DNA of 46,809 bases from an uncultured Nitrosomonas sp. (GTDB lineage Bacteria; Pseudomonadota; Gammaproteobacteria; Burkholderiales; Nitrosomonadaceae): NCBI GenBank assembly GCA_902826055.1, contig CADEDJ010000011.1, forward strand, positions 1 through 46,809. Direction: 5' to 3'. Of this stretch, positions 1-8,233 are shown piece after piece. Positions within the stretch are counted from its first letter, which is position 1; each line of letters begins with the position of its first letter. The position numbers and the translations under genes were made by a program. The notes beneath the pieces are model-generated. The model did not search any database. It saw only the letters and a program-made list of their open reading frames with translations, and was not told where the DNA came from.

Positions 1-117
1 CTCCCTCATAAATCATGGTATTATTATTTCAGTTTCTAATGCAAATTGGAATAAGGAGATAATCTGAGCTAGCACAATTGTGTAACATTGACATGTTGCT
101 GCTTGTAAAAAACTCTC

Positions 118-2511
118 TTACTTTCTGATTCCTAATGATCCAGCCATTGTGATTTGTTGTACCGAGCTTTTTTCAATTTCAATTCCGGCAAACTTAAGCT
201 TGAGAATGTGAGGCAAATAAAAACCAATAATGAGAAATATCAGAGGGACAAATGTCATGGTCAAATAAGGGCCTATCTCCGTGATATCGAGTGGTTGCTT
301 GGTTAACACGCTCATTTGGCTTATGAGAAAAACAAAAATGCTCGGAACAGCAATCAGCCACGGCGCAATTTTTTCCGTAAACCAATAACGTTTGGCTTTA
401 TTGAGTGCACTTTCCACTTTCTCCATCGCTCGAGCTGATTTATGATGATCTGGATCCAATTCATAGCATTTCTTAAAATCTGCAAGTGCATCGATTAACA
501 AGCTATCGTCGCCTACAGGTTTAGTAAATTCATATAACTTAACTCTTGCATAGGCACGCGAATAATGAACTGACGCTAATTCTTTCTTCCTTAATCGTTT
601 GGAACCTGCTTGTGAATTAGCCAAACTGATGCTTTTACTAAAGTAATCGATCGCTTGTTTATACTGATCTTCGTCGCGATCTTCACCAAAAGCTATATAC
701 ACCTCCCCCAAACCAATTTGAGTATCAACATGGCCATTAGTTATACGCAATATTTTTTTATATTCGATCTCTGCTTTTTCTTTCAAATTCAATTTCAAAA
801 ATACTTCCGCCAAATTGCTCCATACCGTTAGATCATCTGGAGCAATACGGATAGCCTTCTCAAAATATTGCGCGGCTCTTCTTAAATTTTCTTTCTCAGG
901 CCGAGCATACAAAACGCCTAGATTGATGTAGGCAACCACTAATTCCTTATCTTCTTTAATTGCATCTAGCAAACAACTCTCGGCTTCATCATATTCTTCC
1001 ATTTTCAGAAGCAATTCTCCGAGTTTTGAAAGTGTTAACGCATCTTTCTGATTTTGCAGTTTGCTTCTTAAAATATCGCCGGCTTTTCGGTAAGCCTCCT
1101 GAGTTTTCCAGTAAGCCGATGTTCTTTCAGTAATATTTTCATCTCGACACTCCAAGTATAAATCCACCAAACCGGAAAGTATGCCAAGATGATTCGCATT
1201 GAATGTAAGACCCTGCTGGTATATGAGTTCTGCTTTCTTTAATTCACCAAACACTTCATGAAGAATACTGCCGTAGTAAAAAAAATAATCAGCATCGTTA
1301 CTGCTTCTCTCTATTTGCAACAGCCATTCATACTTCTGGCACGCTCTTACCCATCCGGCAAACGCCTCCTGGTATTTCCCCTGCTTCGCATAGATATGCG
1401 CTAAATTATGCAAGGCATAAACATAATTCTCATCGACCTGGATTGCCTTTTGATACATTGCAATTGCTTCATCATATTGCCTCAGATCATCGAGAGCCAA
1501 CCCCCAATTATAGTAACTATCTACATAATCAGGCTGAATCTCAACTGCTTTCTGATAATAAACGATTGCTTCAGCGTATTTTTTTTGATCGTATAACGCC
1601 AAACCCAAGTTATTATAGCCATAGGCCTTGTCAGGCTGAATAGCTACCGTTTTTTGATAGTGTGCGAATGCTTCAATGTATTTCTTTTGTGCATGAAGCG
1701 TTCGACCCCAGTTGTTATAACCCTCTACATAATCAGGTTGAGTTTCAACCGCTTTTTGAAACTGCACAATTGCTTCATCGTATCTTTCTAGTTCATAAAG
1801 TGCCAAACCCCAGTTGTTATAGCCCTCTACATAATCAGGTTGAGTTTCAATCGCTTTTTGAAATTGCGCAATTGCTTCATCGTATCGTTGTAATTCATAA
1901 AGTGCCAAACCCCAGTTGTTATAGCCATAGGCATAATCTGGTTGTATTTCAACTACTTTCTGATAGTACGGGATCGCTTCATCGTATTTGTGTTGGACAT
2001 GAAGTGCTCGACCCCAATTATTATAACCATCTACACAATCAGCCTGAACTTCAAGCGCTTTCTGAAACTGCGCAATTGCTTCGTCGTATCGTTGTAATTC
2101 ATAAAGTGTCAAGCCCCAGTTGATGTAACCATCCACATAGTCAGGTTGAACTTCTATAGCTTTTTGATATTGTGCAATTGCTTCATCGTATCTTTTTTGC
2201 GCATATAATGCTAAGCCTGTATTGTAATAGCCATAAACATAACTAGGTTGAATCGCCACAGTCTTTTGATATTGAATAATCGCTTCGTCATACTTTTTCT
2301 GTGCATGAAGTACCCGACCCCAGTCATTGTAGGCATCTACAAAATCAGGCTGAAGGGCTATCGCTTTCTGGTATTGAACAATCGCTTCTTCGTATTTCCC
2401 CTGATCATAAAAGCTGATACCGTATTTATAATAGGTATTTGCATCGTCTGAATCGAGCGTTACTTCCGTGGACCCTGTGCTATTGCTATCGTGATCAATT
2501 TCATGATTCAT
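118..2511 (-). CDS. TPR-repeat protein with two C-terminal membrane segments
   Basis: Protein of about 797 residues. From residue ~24 to ~397 it carries eleven consecutive 34-residue tetratricopeptide units of the form YNNWGLALYELQRYDEAIAQ..., each ending in a QPDY-like turn. More divergent TPRs follow up to ~residue 700. Two hydrophobic segments (about 714-733 and 749-770) close the protein, so the TPR domain is probably anchored to the membrane from its C-terminal end. TPRs form protein-binding superhelices; no partner or catalytic domain is visible, so the function is unknown. I chose the ATG at 2511 because a GGAGG motif (2520-2524, minus strand) sits about 8 bases upstream; a TTG five codons earlier overlaps that motif. 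It lies 86 bases downstream of phoR on the same strand and could be co-transcribed, but this is not shown. Confidence 0.85.
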   Translation of the reverse strand: MNHEIDHDSNSTGSTEVTLDSDDANTYYKYGISFYDQGKYEEAIVQYQKAIALQPDFVDAYNDWGRVLHAQKKYDEAIIQYQKTVAIQPSYVYGYYNTGLALYAQKRYDEAIAQYQKAIEVQPDYVDGYINWGLTLYELQRYDEAIAQFQKALEVQADCVDGYNNWGRALHVQHKYDEAIPYYQKVVEIQPDYAYGYNNWGLALYELQRYDEAIAQFQKAIETQPDYVEGYNNWGLALYELERYDEAIVQFQKAVETQPDYVEGYNNWGRTLHAQKKYIEAFAHYQKTVAIQPDKAYGYNNLGLALYDQKKYAEAIVYYQKAVEIQPDYVDSYYNWGLALDDLRQYDEAIAMYQKAIQVDENYVYALHNLAHIYAKQGKYQEAFAGWVRACQKYEWLLQIERSSNDADYFFYYGSILHEVFGELKKAELIYQQGLTFNANHLGILSGLVDLYLECRDENITERTSAYWKTQEAYRKAGDILRSKLQNQKDALTLSKLGELLLKMEEYDEAESCLLDAIKEDKELVVAYINLGVLYARPEKENLRRAAQYFEKAIRIAPDDLTVWSNLAEVFLKLNLKEKAEIEYKKILRITNGHVDTQIGLGEVYIAFGEDRDEDQYKQAIDYFSKSISLANSQAGSKRLRKKELASVHYSRAYARVKLYEFTKPVGDDSLLIDALADFKKCYELDPDHHKSARAMEKVESALNKAKRYWFTEKIAPWLIAVPSIFVFLISQMSVLTKQPLDITEIGPYLTMTFVPLIFLIIGFYLPHILKLKFAGIEIEKSSVQQITMAGSLGIRK
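1321..2442 (-). repeat. Tandem array of eleven ~102-bp units encoding TPRs
   Basis: Eleven 102-base units lie head to tail inside the TPR gene, each encoding one 34-residue TPR. Neighbouring units, for example around 1700-1910, are very similar at the DNA level as well as in protein, which suggests recent expansion by duplication or slippage. The units have no spacers, so this is coding repetition and not a CRISPR array. Confidence 0.85.
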
Positions 2512-2597
2512 AGACCATTCCTCCAATTTCCCAAAAGTATTGAAACGATAGTTTCCAGCTTATTACTTTTTGTCCTGATCACACTTATCAAGGTTTG

Positions 2598-3905
2598 CTA
2601 TGTATCTGGCGCAATCAAGCACTTGGCAGGAAACCAAATTTTGAACCGGCTACCTTTACCGACTTGACTACTGATCTCTAATCTCGCCTGATGCCGATTC
2701 AAAACATGCTTGACAATAGCCAATCCCAATCCTGTTCCGCCAGTTTCTCTCGAACGGCTGTTATCGACACGGTAAAAACGTTCTGTCAAACGTGGAATAT
2801 GTTCCGCTTCGATACCAATGCCACTATCTTGCACAAAAAACAAACCCTTACCATCATGTTTTTCCCAATTGATACTGATCTCACCATGATCAGGAGTATA
2901 GCGAATGGCATTACTAACCAAATTGCCAAAAGCACTCCGTAATTCCTCTTCACTACCCAATAATTGATCTTGGGTAGCAATATTTAATTTGATGTGATGG
3001 CGTCCTGCACTGAGCAATTGCGCATCTTGAAAAATGTCGTGCAGCAAACTCACAACGTTCACAGTTTTTTCTTTGACTTTTTCCTGGGTATTTTCCAATC
3101 GTGAGAGCACAAGCAAATCCTCAATCAATCGCTGCATACGTGTAGTTTGTTCAGTCATTAGCACAAGAATGCGCTTATTGAAATCGGGATTCACATGGTT
3201 GTCTTCAGATAATGTTTCAAGAAAACCTGCGACAACCGTCAGCGGTGTACGCAGTTCATGAGAAACATTAGCAATAAAATCCCGCCGCATGGTCTCTATT
3301 TTTTCAAATCGTGTAATATCCCTACTAATCAATAGCTTTTGGTTAAAGCCATAGGGAATGATATGTAACGAAACAATAATGCCTTGTTGCCGCGTCTGCC
3401 TTAGAACTAAAGGATTACTGTACTGGCGGGATGCCAGAAATTCAACAAATTGCATCTGCCGGACCAAATAGGTAATTTGCTGCCCGGCATCCAATGACAG
3501 ATTAATGCCTAAGTGCTTCTCCGCCATCGGATTACACCATTCGATGCGATCATCATCATCTAGAATCACAATACCATCGGGCATTGCAGAAGTCACATTG
3601 CGCATACGCTCTAACGCAAGACTCAGCAGTTGCTGACTCTGACTATGCGCACGTACGTAACGGGCCAAATGAGCAAATACATCATCCCAAGCACCATGTC
3701 CTGCCGGAATACTGGCAAGTGAATGATCGGAACGCTGTAACCAGCGCTCCAGCGCAACCAAATGGCGTAAGTGATGCAACACCATCCACACCAACACAAT
3801 ACTGAGAAACAGCAGTGCCTTCACAGCATCCAGAATCATCCACAGCAACGCGGTAATAAAAATGATCAACAAAAGATTAGAGGCACGCCGCCAAATATCA
3901 GTCAC
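2598..3905 (-). CDS. phoR: Phosphate-regulon sensor histidine kinase PhoR
   Basis: Membrane histidine kinase of 435 residues that senses phosphate status, in the family through the Pst/PhoU complex, and phosphorylates PhoB. Order of parts: hydrophobic N-terminal hairpin (~11-43), PAS-like domain (~100-200, MPDGIVILDDDD), dimerisation/phosphoacceptor helix with SHELRTPL (His ~217), and an ATPase domain with N-box SNAIRYTP (~331-338), DSGIG (~360-364) and GGTGLG (~389-394). There is no HAMP domain and no large periplasmic loop, as in E. coli PhoR. The start is GTG at 3905 with only a weak ribosome-binding site. It follows phoB by 44 bases on the same strand, the usual phoB-phoR order. Confidence 0.93.
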   Translation of the reverse strand: MTDIWRRASNLLLIIFITALLWMILDAVKALLFLSIVLVWMVLHHLRHLVALERWLQRSDHSLASIPAGHGAWDDVFAHLARYVRAHSQSQQLLSLALERMRNVTSAMPDGIVILDDDDRIEWCNPMAEKHLGINLSLDAGQQITYLVRQMQFVEFLASRQYSNPLVLRQTRQQGIIVSLHIIPYGFNQKLLISRDITRFEKIETMRRDFIANVSHELRTPLTVVAGFLETLSEDNHVNPDFNKRILVLMTEQTTRMQRLIEDLLVLSRLENTQEKVKEKTVNVVSLLHDIFQDAQLLSAGRHHIKLNIATQDQLLGSEEELRSAFGNLVSNAIRYTPDHGEISINWEKHDGKGLFFVQDSGIGIEAEHIPRLTERFYRVDNSRSRETGGTGLGLAIVKHVLNRHQARLEISSQVGKGSRFKIWFPAKCLIAPDT

Positions 3906-3949
3906 TTAAGTAACCCAAAAAATAATCATTGAGGGAAATTTTAATTTTG

Positions 3950-4672
3950 TCAGGTAGTTGCATCTGAATCTTTGACAAATGACATAGCAGTAGCTGAAAA
4001 ACGATAACCAATACCTCGTACCGTTTGGATGTAATCATCTTTGCTCACTGCTTCGAGTGCCTTGCGCAATCGCCTGATATGAACATCGACAGTACGGCCT
4101 TCGGCAGACACCTGATCACCCCATACTTGATGCAACAATTGATCGCGCGAATAGACGCGCTCCGGATGCGTCATCAAAAAATGCAGCAAGCGATACTCTG
4201 TAGGTCCCAATTCAATTACTGAACCTGAACAAGTCACACGATGATCGGCCGGGCTTAATCGTAACCCGTCAATTTTAATGATTTCATCACAGGCCGCTGC
4301 CGGCAAACGGCGTAACACGGCATGAATACGCGCAATCAACTCACGCGGCGAAAATGGTTTGGTCATGTAATCATCGGCACCGATTTCCAGCGCGGACACC
4401 TTGTCTGCTTCCTCGGTGCGTGCTGTCAACATAATAATGGGAATTGCGCGAGTTCTTTCATGGCTGCGCAAAATTCGGGCAAATTCAATACCACTCATCT
4501 GTGGCAACATCCAATCGAGCACAATCAAATCCGGCAATGCATCATTGATAACAGCCAACGCCTTTTCTGCATTCTCAACACAAATACACTCATACCCCGC
4601 GCGCTGCACATTATAAGCAATCAATTCCTGAATAGCAGCCTCATCTTCGACAATCAGTATTGTTGCAATCAT
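3950..4672 (-). CDS. phoB: Phosphate-regulon response regulator PhoB
   Basis: OmpR/PhoB-family response regulator of 240 residues. The receiver domain (1-~120) has acidic residues EDE near 9-11, the phosphoacceptor Asp ~53 in VLDWMLP, the Thr in MLTAR, and Lys ~105 in TKPF. A winged-helix DNA-binding domain (~135-230) contains TVDVHIRRLRKAL and TVRGIGYRF. Phosphorylated PhoB activates phosphate-scavenging genes from Pho boxes. The start is the ATG at 4672, with AGGA about 8 bases upstream; a TTG at 4690 is an alternative. It is the first gene of the phoB-phoR operon and is divergent from the DUF971 gene across 93 bases. I could not find a convincing Pho box in that gap. Confidence 0.94.
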   Translation of the reverse strand: MIATILIVEDEAAIQELIAYNVQRAGYECICVENAEKALAVINDALPDLIVLDWMLPQMSGIEFARILRSHERTRAIPIIMLTARTEEADKVSALEIGADDYMTKPFSPRELIARIHAVLRRLPAAACDEIIKIDGLRLSPADHRVTCSGSVIELGPTEYRLLHFLMTHPERVYSRDQLLHQVWGDQVSAEGRTVDVHIRRLRKALEAVSKDDYIQTVRGIGYRFSATAMSFVKDSDATT

Positions 4673-4765
4673 GAGATCTTCCTGGATCAATTCATCATTT
4701 TCTACGCAGTTTGTTACAATGGTTATATTTATTACTTTTCATTGCTTGGTATTGCATAACAGATT

Positions 4766-5173
4766 ATGGCCGGTTTAACCAAAGATACACCTTATCCTGC
4801 AGAGATTAAATTACACCAAAAATCCAGAGTGCTGGATATTACTTTCTCCGATGGTAAAACGTTCCAGTTTCCCTGCGAATTCTTACGCGTCTATTCGCCG
4901 TCTGCCGAAGTACGCGGCCACGGCCCGGGCCAGGAAATCCTGCAAACCGGCAAGAAAACAGTCAATATCAGCAAAATCGAGCCTGTTGGCCATTATGCCA
5001 TACAACTTAATTTTACCGATGGTCATAACACCGGGATTTATTCATGGGATCTGCTCTATGACTATGGTTTGAATCAGGATAAAATGTGGCAGCGTTACCT
5101 GCAACGTATGGAAGAAGCCGGAGCCAGCCGGGAACAAGCAACCGCCTCTGAGGTTACCCACTCGTGCAAATAA
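4766..5173 (+). CDS. DUF971 domain protein (gamma-butyrobetaine hydroxylase N-terminal-like)
   Basis: Small 135-residue protein of the DUF971 family, which corresponds to the N-terminal domain of gamma-butyrobetaine hydroxylase-like enzymes without the oxygenase part. Characteristic stretches are the early PAEIKLHQKSRVLDI, the central PCEFLRVYSPSAEVRGHGPGQ, and the late GHNTGIYSWDLLYDYG. In betaproteobacteria this gene commonly sits just upstream of ubiE, as here (53 bases). Its biochemical role is unknown; a link to iron-sulfur handling has been proposed for relatives, but nothing in this sequence proves it. The start is ATG at 4766 with no strong Shine-Dalgarno. Confidence 0.87.
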   Translation: MAGLTKDTPYPAEIKLHQKSRVLDITFSDGKTFQFPCEFLRVYSPSAEVRGHGPGQEILQTGKKTVNISKIEPVGHYAIQLNFTDGHNTGIYSWDLLYDYGLNQDKMWQRYLQRMEEAGASREQATASEVTHSCK

Positions 5174-5226
5174 TTTGCTCGTGTAGCCAGCTTATCAAAC
5201 CCATCTAATAACATTCAATCACTATC

Positions 5227-5961
5227 ATGACTAAAACAACTCATTTTGGCTTTGACACCGTTTCTGAAGACGAAAAGGCCGGCAAAGTGGCCGGCGTGTT
5301 TCACTCTGTAGCAGAACGCTACAATCTAATGAACGATGTAATGTCTGTCGGCTTGCACCGTTTGTGGAAACGCTTTGCAATCGAAGTCAGCGGCATAAAA
5401 AAAGGCGATAAGGTATTGGATATAGCGGGCGGCACCGGAGATTTAAGCGCGTTGTTCTTACAGAAAGTAGGCAAATCCGGCGAAGTATGGTTGACCGACA
5501 TCAATAACTCCATGCTCGCCATCGGCCGTGACCGCATGATCGACGCAGGCACTCCCACTCCGGTAGCACAATGCGATGCCGAAAAATTGCCCTTCCCCGA
5601 TAATTACTTCAACTGCGTCAGCGTAGCGTTTGGCTTGCGCAATATGACACATAAGGACATCGCACTGAAAGAAATGCTGCGCGTCATCAAACCGGGTGGC
5701 ACCCTCATTGTGCTGGAATTCTCGCGTATCTGGAAACCATTGCAACCGGCCTATGATGCGTATTCATTCAAGTTACTGCCCACTATGGGCAAAGTCATTG
5801 CCAACGACGCGGAAAGTTACCGCTATCTGGCTGAATCCATCCGCATGCATCCTTCCCAGCCAGAATTAAAAGAGCTGATGGAGCAAGTTGGATTTGAGCG
5901 TGTGGAATACTTCAATCTCACTGTAGGCATAGTGGCACTGCACCGGGGATATAAGTTCTGA
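5227..5961 (+). CDS. ubiE: Ubiquinone/menaquinone biosynthesis C-methyltransferase UbiE
   Basis: SAM-dependent methyltransferase of 244 residues that C-methylates the demethylated quinone ring in ubiquinone (and, where made, menaquinone) synthesis. Visible family marks are the N-terminal [16 protein letters not shown], the [16 protein letters not shown] segment (~25-40), SAM motif [13 protein letters not shown] (~63-74), the conserved [19 protein letters not shown] region, and the C-terminal [11 protein letters not shown]. The length is normal for UbiE. It follows the DUF971 gene on the same strand and probably shares its transcript. The Jet operon begins 126 bases downstream. Confidence 0.96.
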   Translation: MTKTTHFGFDTVSEDEKAGKVAGVFHSVAERYNLMNDVMSVGLHRLWKRFAIEVSGIKKGDKVLDIAGGTGDLSALFLQKVGKSGEVWLTDINNSMLAIGRDRMIDAGTPTPVAQCDAEKLPFPDNYFNCVSVAFGLRNMTHKDIALKEMLRVIKPGGTLIVLEFSRIWKPLQPAYDAYSFKLLPTMGKVIANDAESYRYLAESIRMHPSQPELKELMEQVGFERVEYFNLTVGIVALHRGYKF

Positions 5962-6087
5962 CAATTAAGCAACTTGAATCGATCACCAGAATATGACAAC
6001 AGTCTGAAAATCCAGCATTGGCTCGATCGAATGGTCTTTTTTCATGAGTACGGATAAGTATTCAGGTTGAATTGAGGCGTTACGGCA

Positions 6088-7542
6088 ATGACTCTTGACT
6101 ACGCGACGCTGGAAATCCTGCGCACCCGCCATCCGGCTTGGCGTTTACTGCGTTCGGATCATGCGCCGCTCATCGCAAGTTTTCTACAACGCGTGTTCAT
6201 CGTGCCCAATGTACGCATGATGGCTGCAGTCGACTTGGCCGAAGCGCTGGAGGATGAGTTATATGCACTGCGCGAACAATTGGGAGAAAATAGTTTCCCC
6301 AAAAGTGCACAGGAATATCTGAATGACTGGGTTAGTATCGAGAAAGGCTGGTTACGGAAATTTTACCAGCAGGGCTCGGACGAACCGCAATTTGATTTGA
6401 CGCCGGCGACCGAGAAAGCCATCGCCTGGTTATCGGCATTGTCAGAACGCAATTTCGTCGGCACCGAATCGCGGCTGTTAACGCTGTTCGATCTGCTCAA
6501 ACAGATCAGTGAAGGCAGCGAATCCGATCCGCACAAACGCATCACGGAATTACACAAAAAACGCAGTGAAATCGATGCCGAGATTGCGCGCATGCAAGCC
6601 GGAGACGTACCGTTACTGGATGATTCAGCATTAAAAGATCGTTTCCAGCAATTTATGCAACTCGCACGGGAATTACTCGCTGATTTTCGCGAAGTCGAGT
6701 ACAACTTCCGCCAGTTGGATCGTAAAGTCCGCGAGCAAATCGCTTTGTGGGAGGGTGCCAAGGGTGCGCTGCTGGAAGAAATCATGGGTGAGCGCGACGC
6801 TATCGGCGATTCAGATCAGGGCAAGAGTTTTCGCGCTTTTTGCGATTTTTTGATGTCCAGCCGCCGGCAGGAGGAATTGACCACTCTGCTGGAACGTGTG
6901 CTAGCCTTGCCGCCAGTAATCGAACTCAAGCCTGATGTGCGCACGCGTCGCGTGCATTACGACTGGCTGGAAGCTGGCGAACACACACTACGCACCGTGG
7001 CGCAATTGTCGCAACAATTGCGCCGTTTTCTCGATGATCAAGCCTGGCTGGAAAACCGGCGCATCATGGATATTCTGCACGGCATCGAAACCAAAGCGCT
7101 AGCCTTACGGCAATCAGCACCAGCCGGTGACATCATGAATATCGCACAACCTGGCGCGTCCATCGAACTTGCTATGGAGCGCCCGCTATTTACTCCTGCA
7201 TTCAAACCTTTAATCGCAAATATCGCAGTGCAAGCAGGAGGAGATGACGTCGATCCATCAGCGCTCTATACCCAGATCGTCGTAGATAAAGCACGCCTGG
7301 TGCGGCACATCCGCCAGGCCTTGCAAGCGCGTGCACAAATCACGCTGTACGAATTGATTGATAAGCAACCACTGCAACTCGGCTTGGCCGAGCTTATCGC
7401 TTATTTGCAACTGGGCAGCGAATCATTCAAGGCGGTAGTGGATGAAAACACCGAGGATTTGATCACGTGGGAAACTGTAACCAGCGATGGCACTATCATC
7501 AGCAAGCAGGCCCGGCTGCCGCGTGTTATTTTTGTACGATAG
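6088..7542 (+). CDS. jetA: Wadjet anti-plasmid system subunit JetA (DUF3375, MksF/kleisin-like)
   Basis: DUF3375-type protein of 484 residues, the kleisin-like subunit of Wadjet type I. In characterised systems JetA bridges the JetC ATPase heads and binds JetB to form an SMC-like complex that extrudes DNA loops and recognises small circular plasmids. The N-terminus (LEILRTRHPAWRLLRSDHAP) and the middle (REVEYNFRQLDRKVREQ) match the family style, and the C-terminus has predicted winged-helix character (TLYELIDKQPLQLGLAELIAYL). It is the first gene of an ordered jetA-jetB-jetC-jetD operon: 16 bases to jetB, then an overlap, then 11 bases. The start is ATG at 6088. No clear promoter was found in the 126-base gap after ubiE. 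Confidence 0.92.
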   Translation: MTLDYATLEILRTRHPAWRLLRSDHAPLIASFLQRVFIVPNVRMMAAVDLAEALEDELYALREQLGENSFPKSAQEYLNDWVSIEKGWLRKFYQQGSDEPQFDLTPATEKAIAWLSALSERNFVGTESRLLTLFDLLKQISEGSESDPHKRITELHKKRSEIDAEIARMQAGDVPLLDDSALKDRFQQFMQLARELLADFREVEYNFRQLDRKVREQIALWEGAKGALLEEIMGERDAIGDSDQGKSFRAFCDFLMSSRRQEELTTLLERVLALPPVIELKPDVRTRRVHYDWLEAGEHTLRTVAQLSQQLRRFLDDQAWLENRRIMDILHGIETKALALRQSAPAGDIMNIAQPGASIELAMERPLFTPAFKPLIANIAVQAGGDDVDPSALYTQIVVDKARLVRHIRQALQARAQITLYELIDKQPLQLGLAELIAYLQLGSESFKAVVDENTEDLITWETVTSDGTIISKQARLPRVIFVR

Positions 7543-7558
7543 ATTGTGTTCAATAGAC

Positions 7559-8233
7559 ATGGACGAACAAGAACCAACAGAAAACATTCCAATCTCCACC
7601 TCTCAGGCGGATCTGTCGACACTGGCTATCATCTTACTCAAAAGTGTCATCTATCGCGAAGACGATGAACGGCTGCGGAGCATACTGTTGAATCTGCAAA
7701 ACCGCGTGCGTGATTATGTAGCCGTGCTGGGACTGGATCTTGTACTCGACGAAGCGGAAGGCTACGCCTTCCTGAAGAGCCGGCCGGAAGCCGCAAGCGA
7801 TGAAGACACTGTCAAATTGCCCCGGCTGGTTGCACGCAGACCGCTGTCGTTTCCGGTCAGCTTGTTGCTCGCCCTGTTGCGCAAAAAACTCGCCGAATTT
7901 GACACCAGCGGCAGCGATACCCGCCTGGTTCTGACACGCGATGACATCGTCGAGCTGATCCGTGTGTTTCTGCCGGACAGCAGTAACGAAACCCGTCTGA
8001 TCGATCAAATCGAAACCCACATCTACAAAATTGTCGAGTTAGGTTTTCTGCGGCGCCTGAAATCGCTCAGCGGTACTGCTGCCGCACCGGCAAGTTTTGA
8101 GGTGCGGCGTATCCTGAAGGCATTTGTCGACGCTCAGTGGCTGGCCGATTTCGATAGCCGCCTGACAGCATACCAAGCGCAATTCTCAGGCACAGCGCTT
8201 AACACAACCGAGCAAAATGTAAACGATGAATGA
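7559..8233 (+). CDS. jetB: Wadjet subunit JetB (DUF4194, MksE/KITE-like)
   Basis: DUF4194-type protein of 224 residues, equivalent to MksE, the KITE (winged-helix) subunit that binds the kleisin JetA. Recognisable segments are the early [59 protein letters not shown] and the C-terminal [17 protein letters not shown] set the start at the ATG at 7559 (MDEQEPTEN...), which lies after the jetA stop; an upstream in-frame non-ATG codon would overlap jetA. The end overlaps the jetC start by 8 bases, which points to translational coupling. Confidence 0.92.
   Translation: MDEQEPTENIPISTSQADLSTLAIILLKSVIYREDDERLRSILLNLQNRVRDYVAVLGLDLVLDEAEGYAFLKSRPEAASDEDTVKLPRLVARRPLSFPVSLLLALLRKKLAEFDTSGSDTRLVLTRDDIVELIRVFLPDSSNETRLIDQIETHIYKIVELGFLRRLKSLSGTAAAPASFEVRRILKAFVDAQWLADFDSRLTAYQAQFSGTALNTTEQNVNDE

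Noticed and set aside
84..97. AACAT-TGAC-ATGTT palindrome near the left edge as a terminator for the TPR gene
   Set aside because: The stem is short, AT-rich and lacks a T-run on the relevant strand.
1321..2442. Regular direct repeats resembling a CRISPR array
   Set aside because: The 102-base units are contiguous, coding throughout, and translate to TPRs; there are no unique spacers.
4673..4765. Pho box upstream of phoB
   Set aside because: I looked for CTGTCAT-type direct repeats on both strands and found only partial, unconvincing resemblance.
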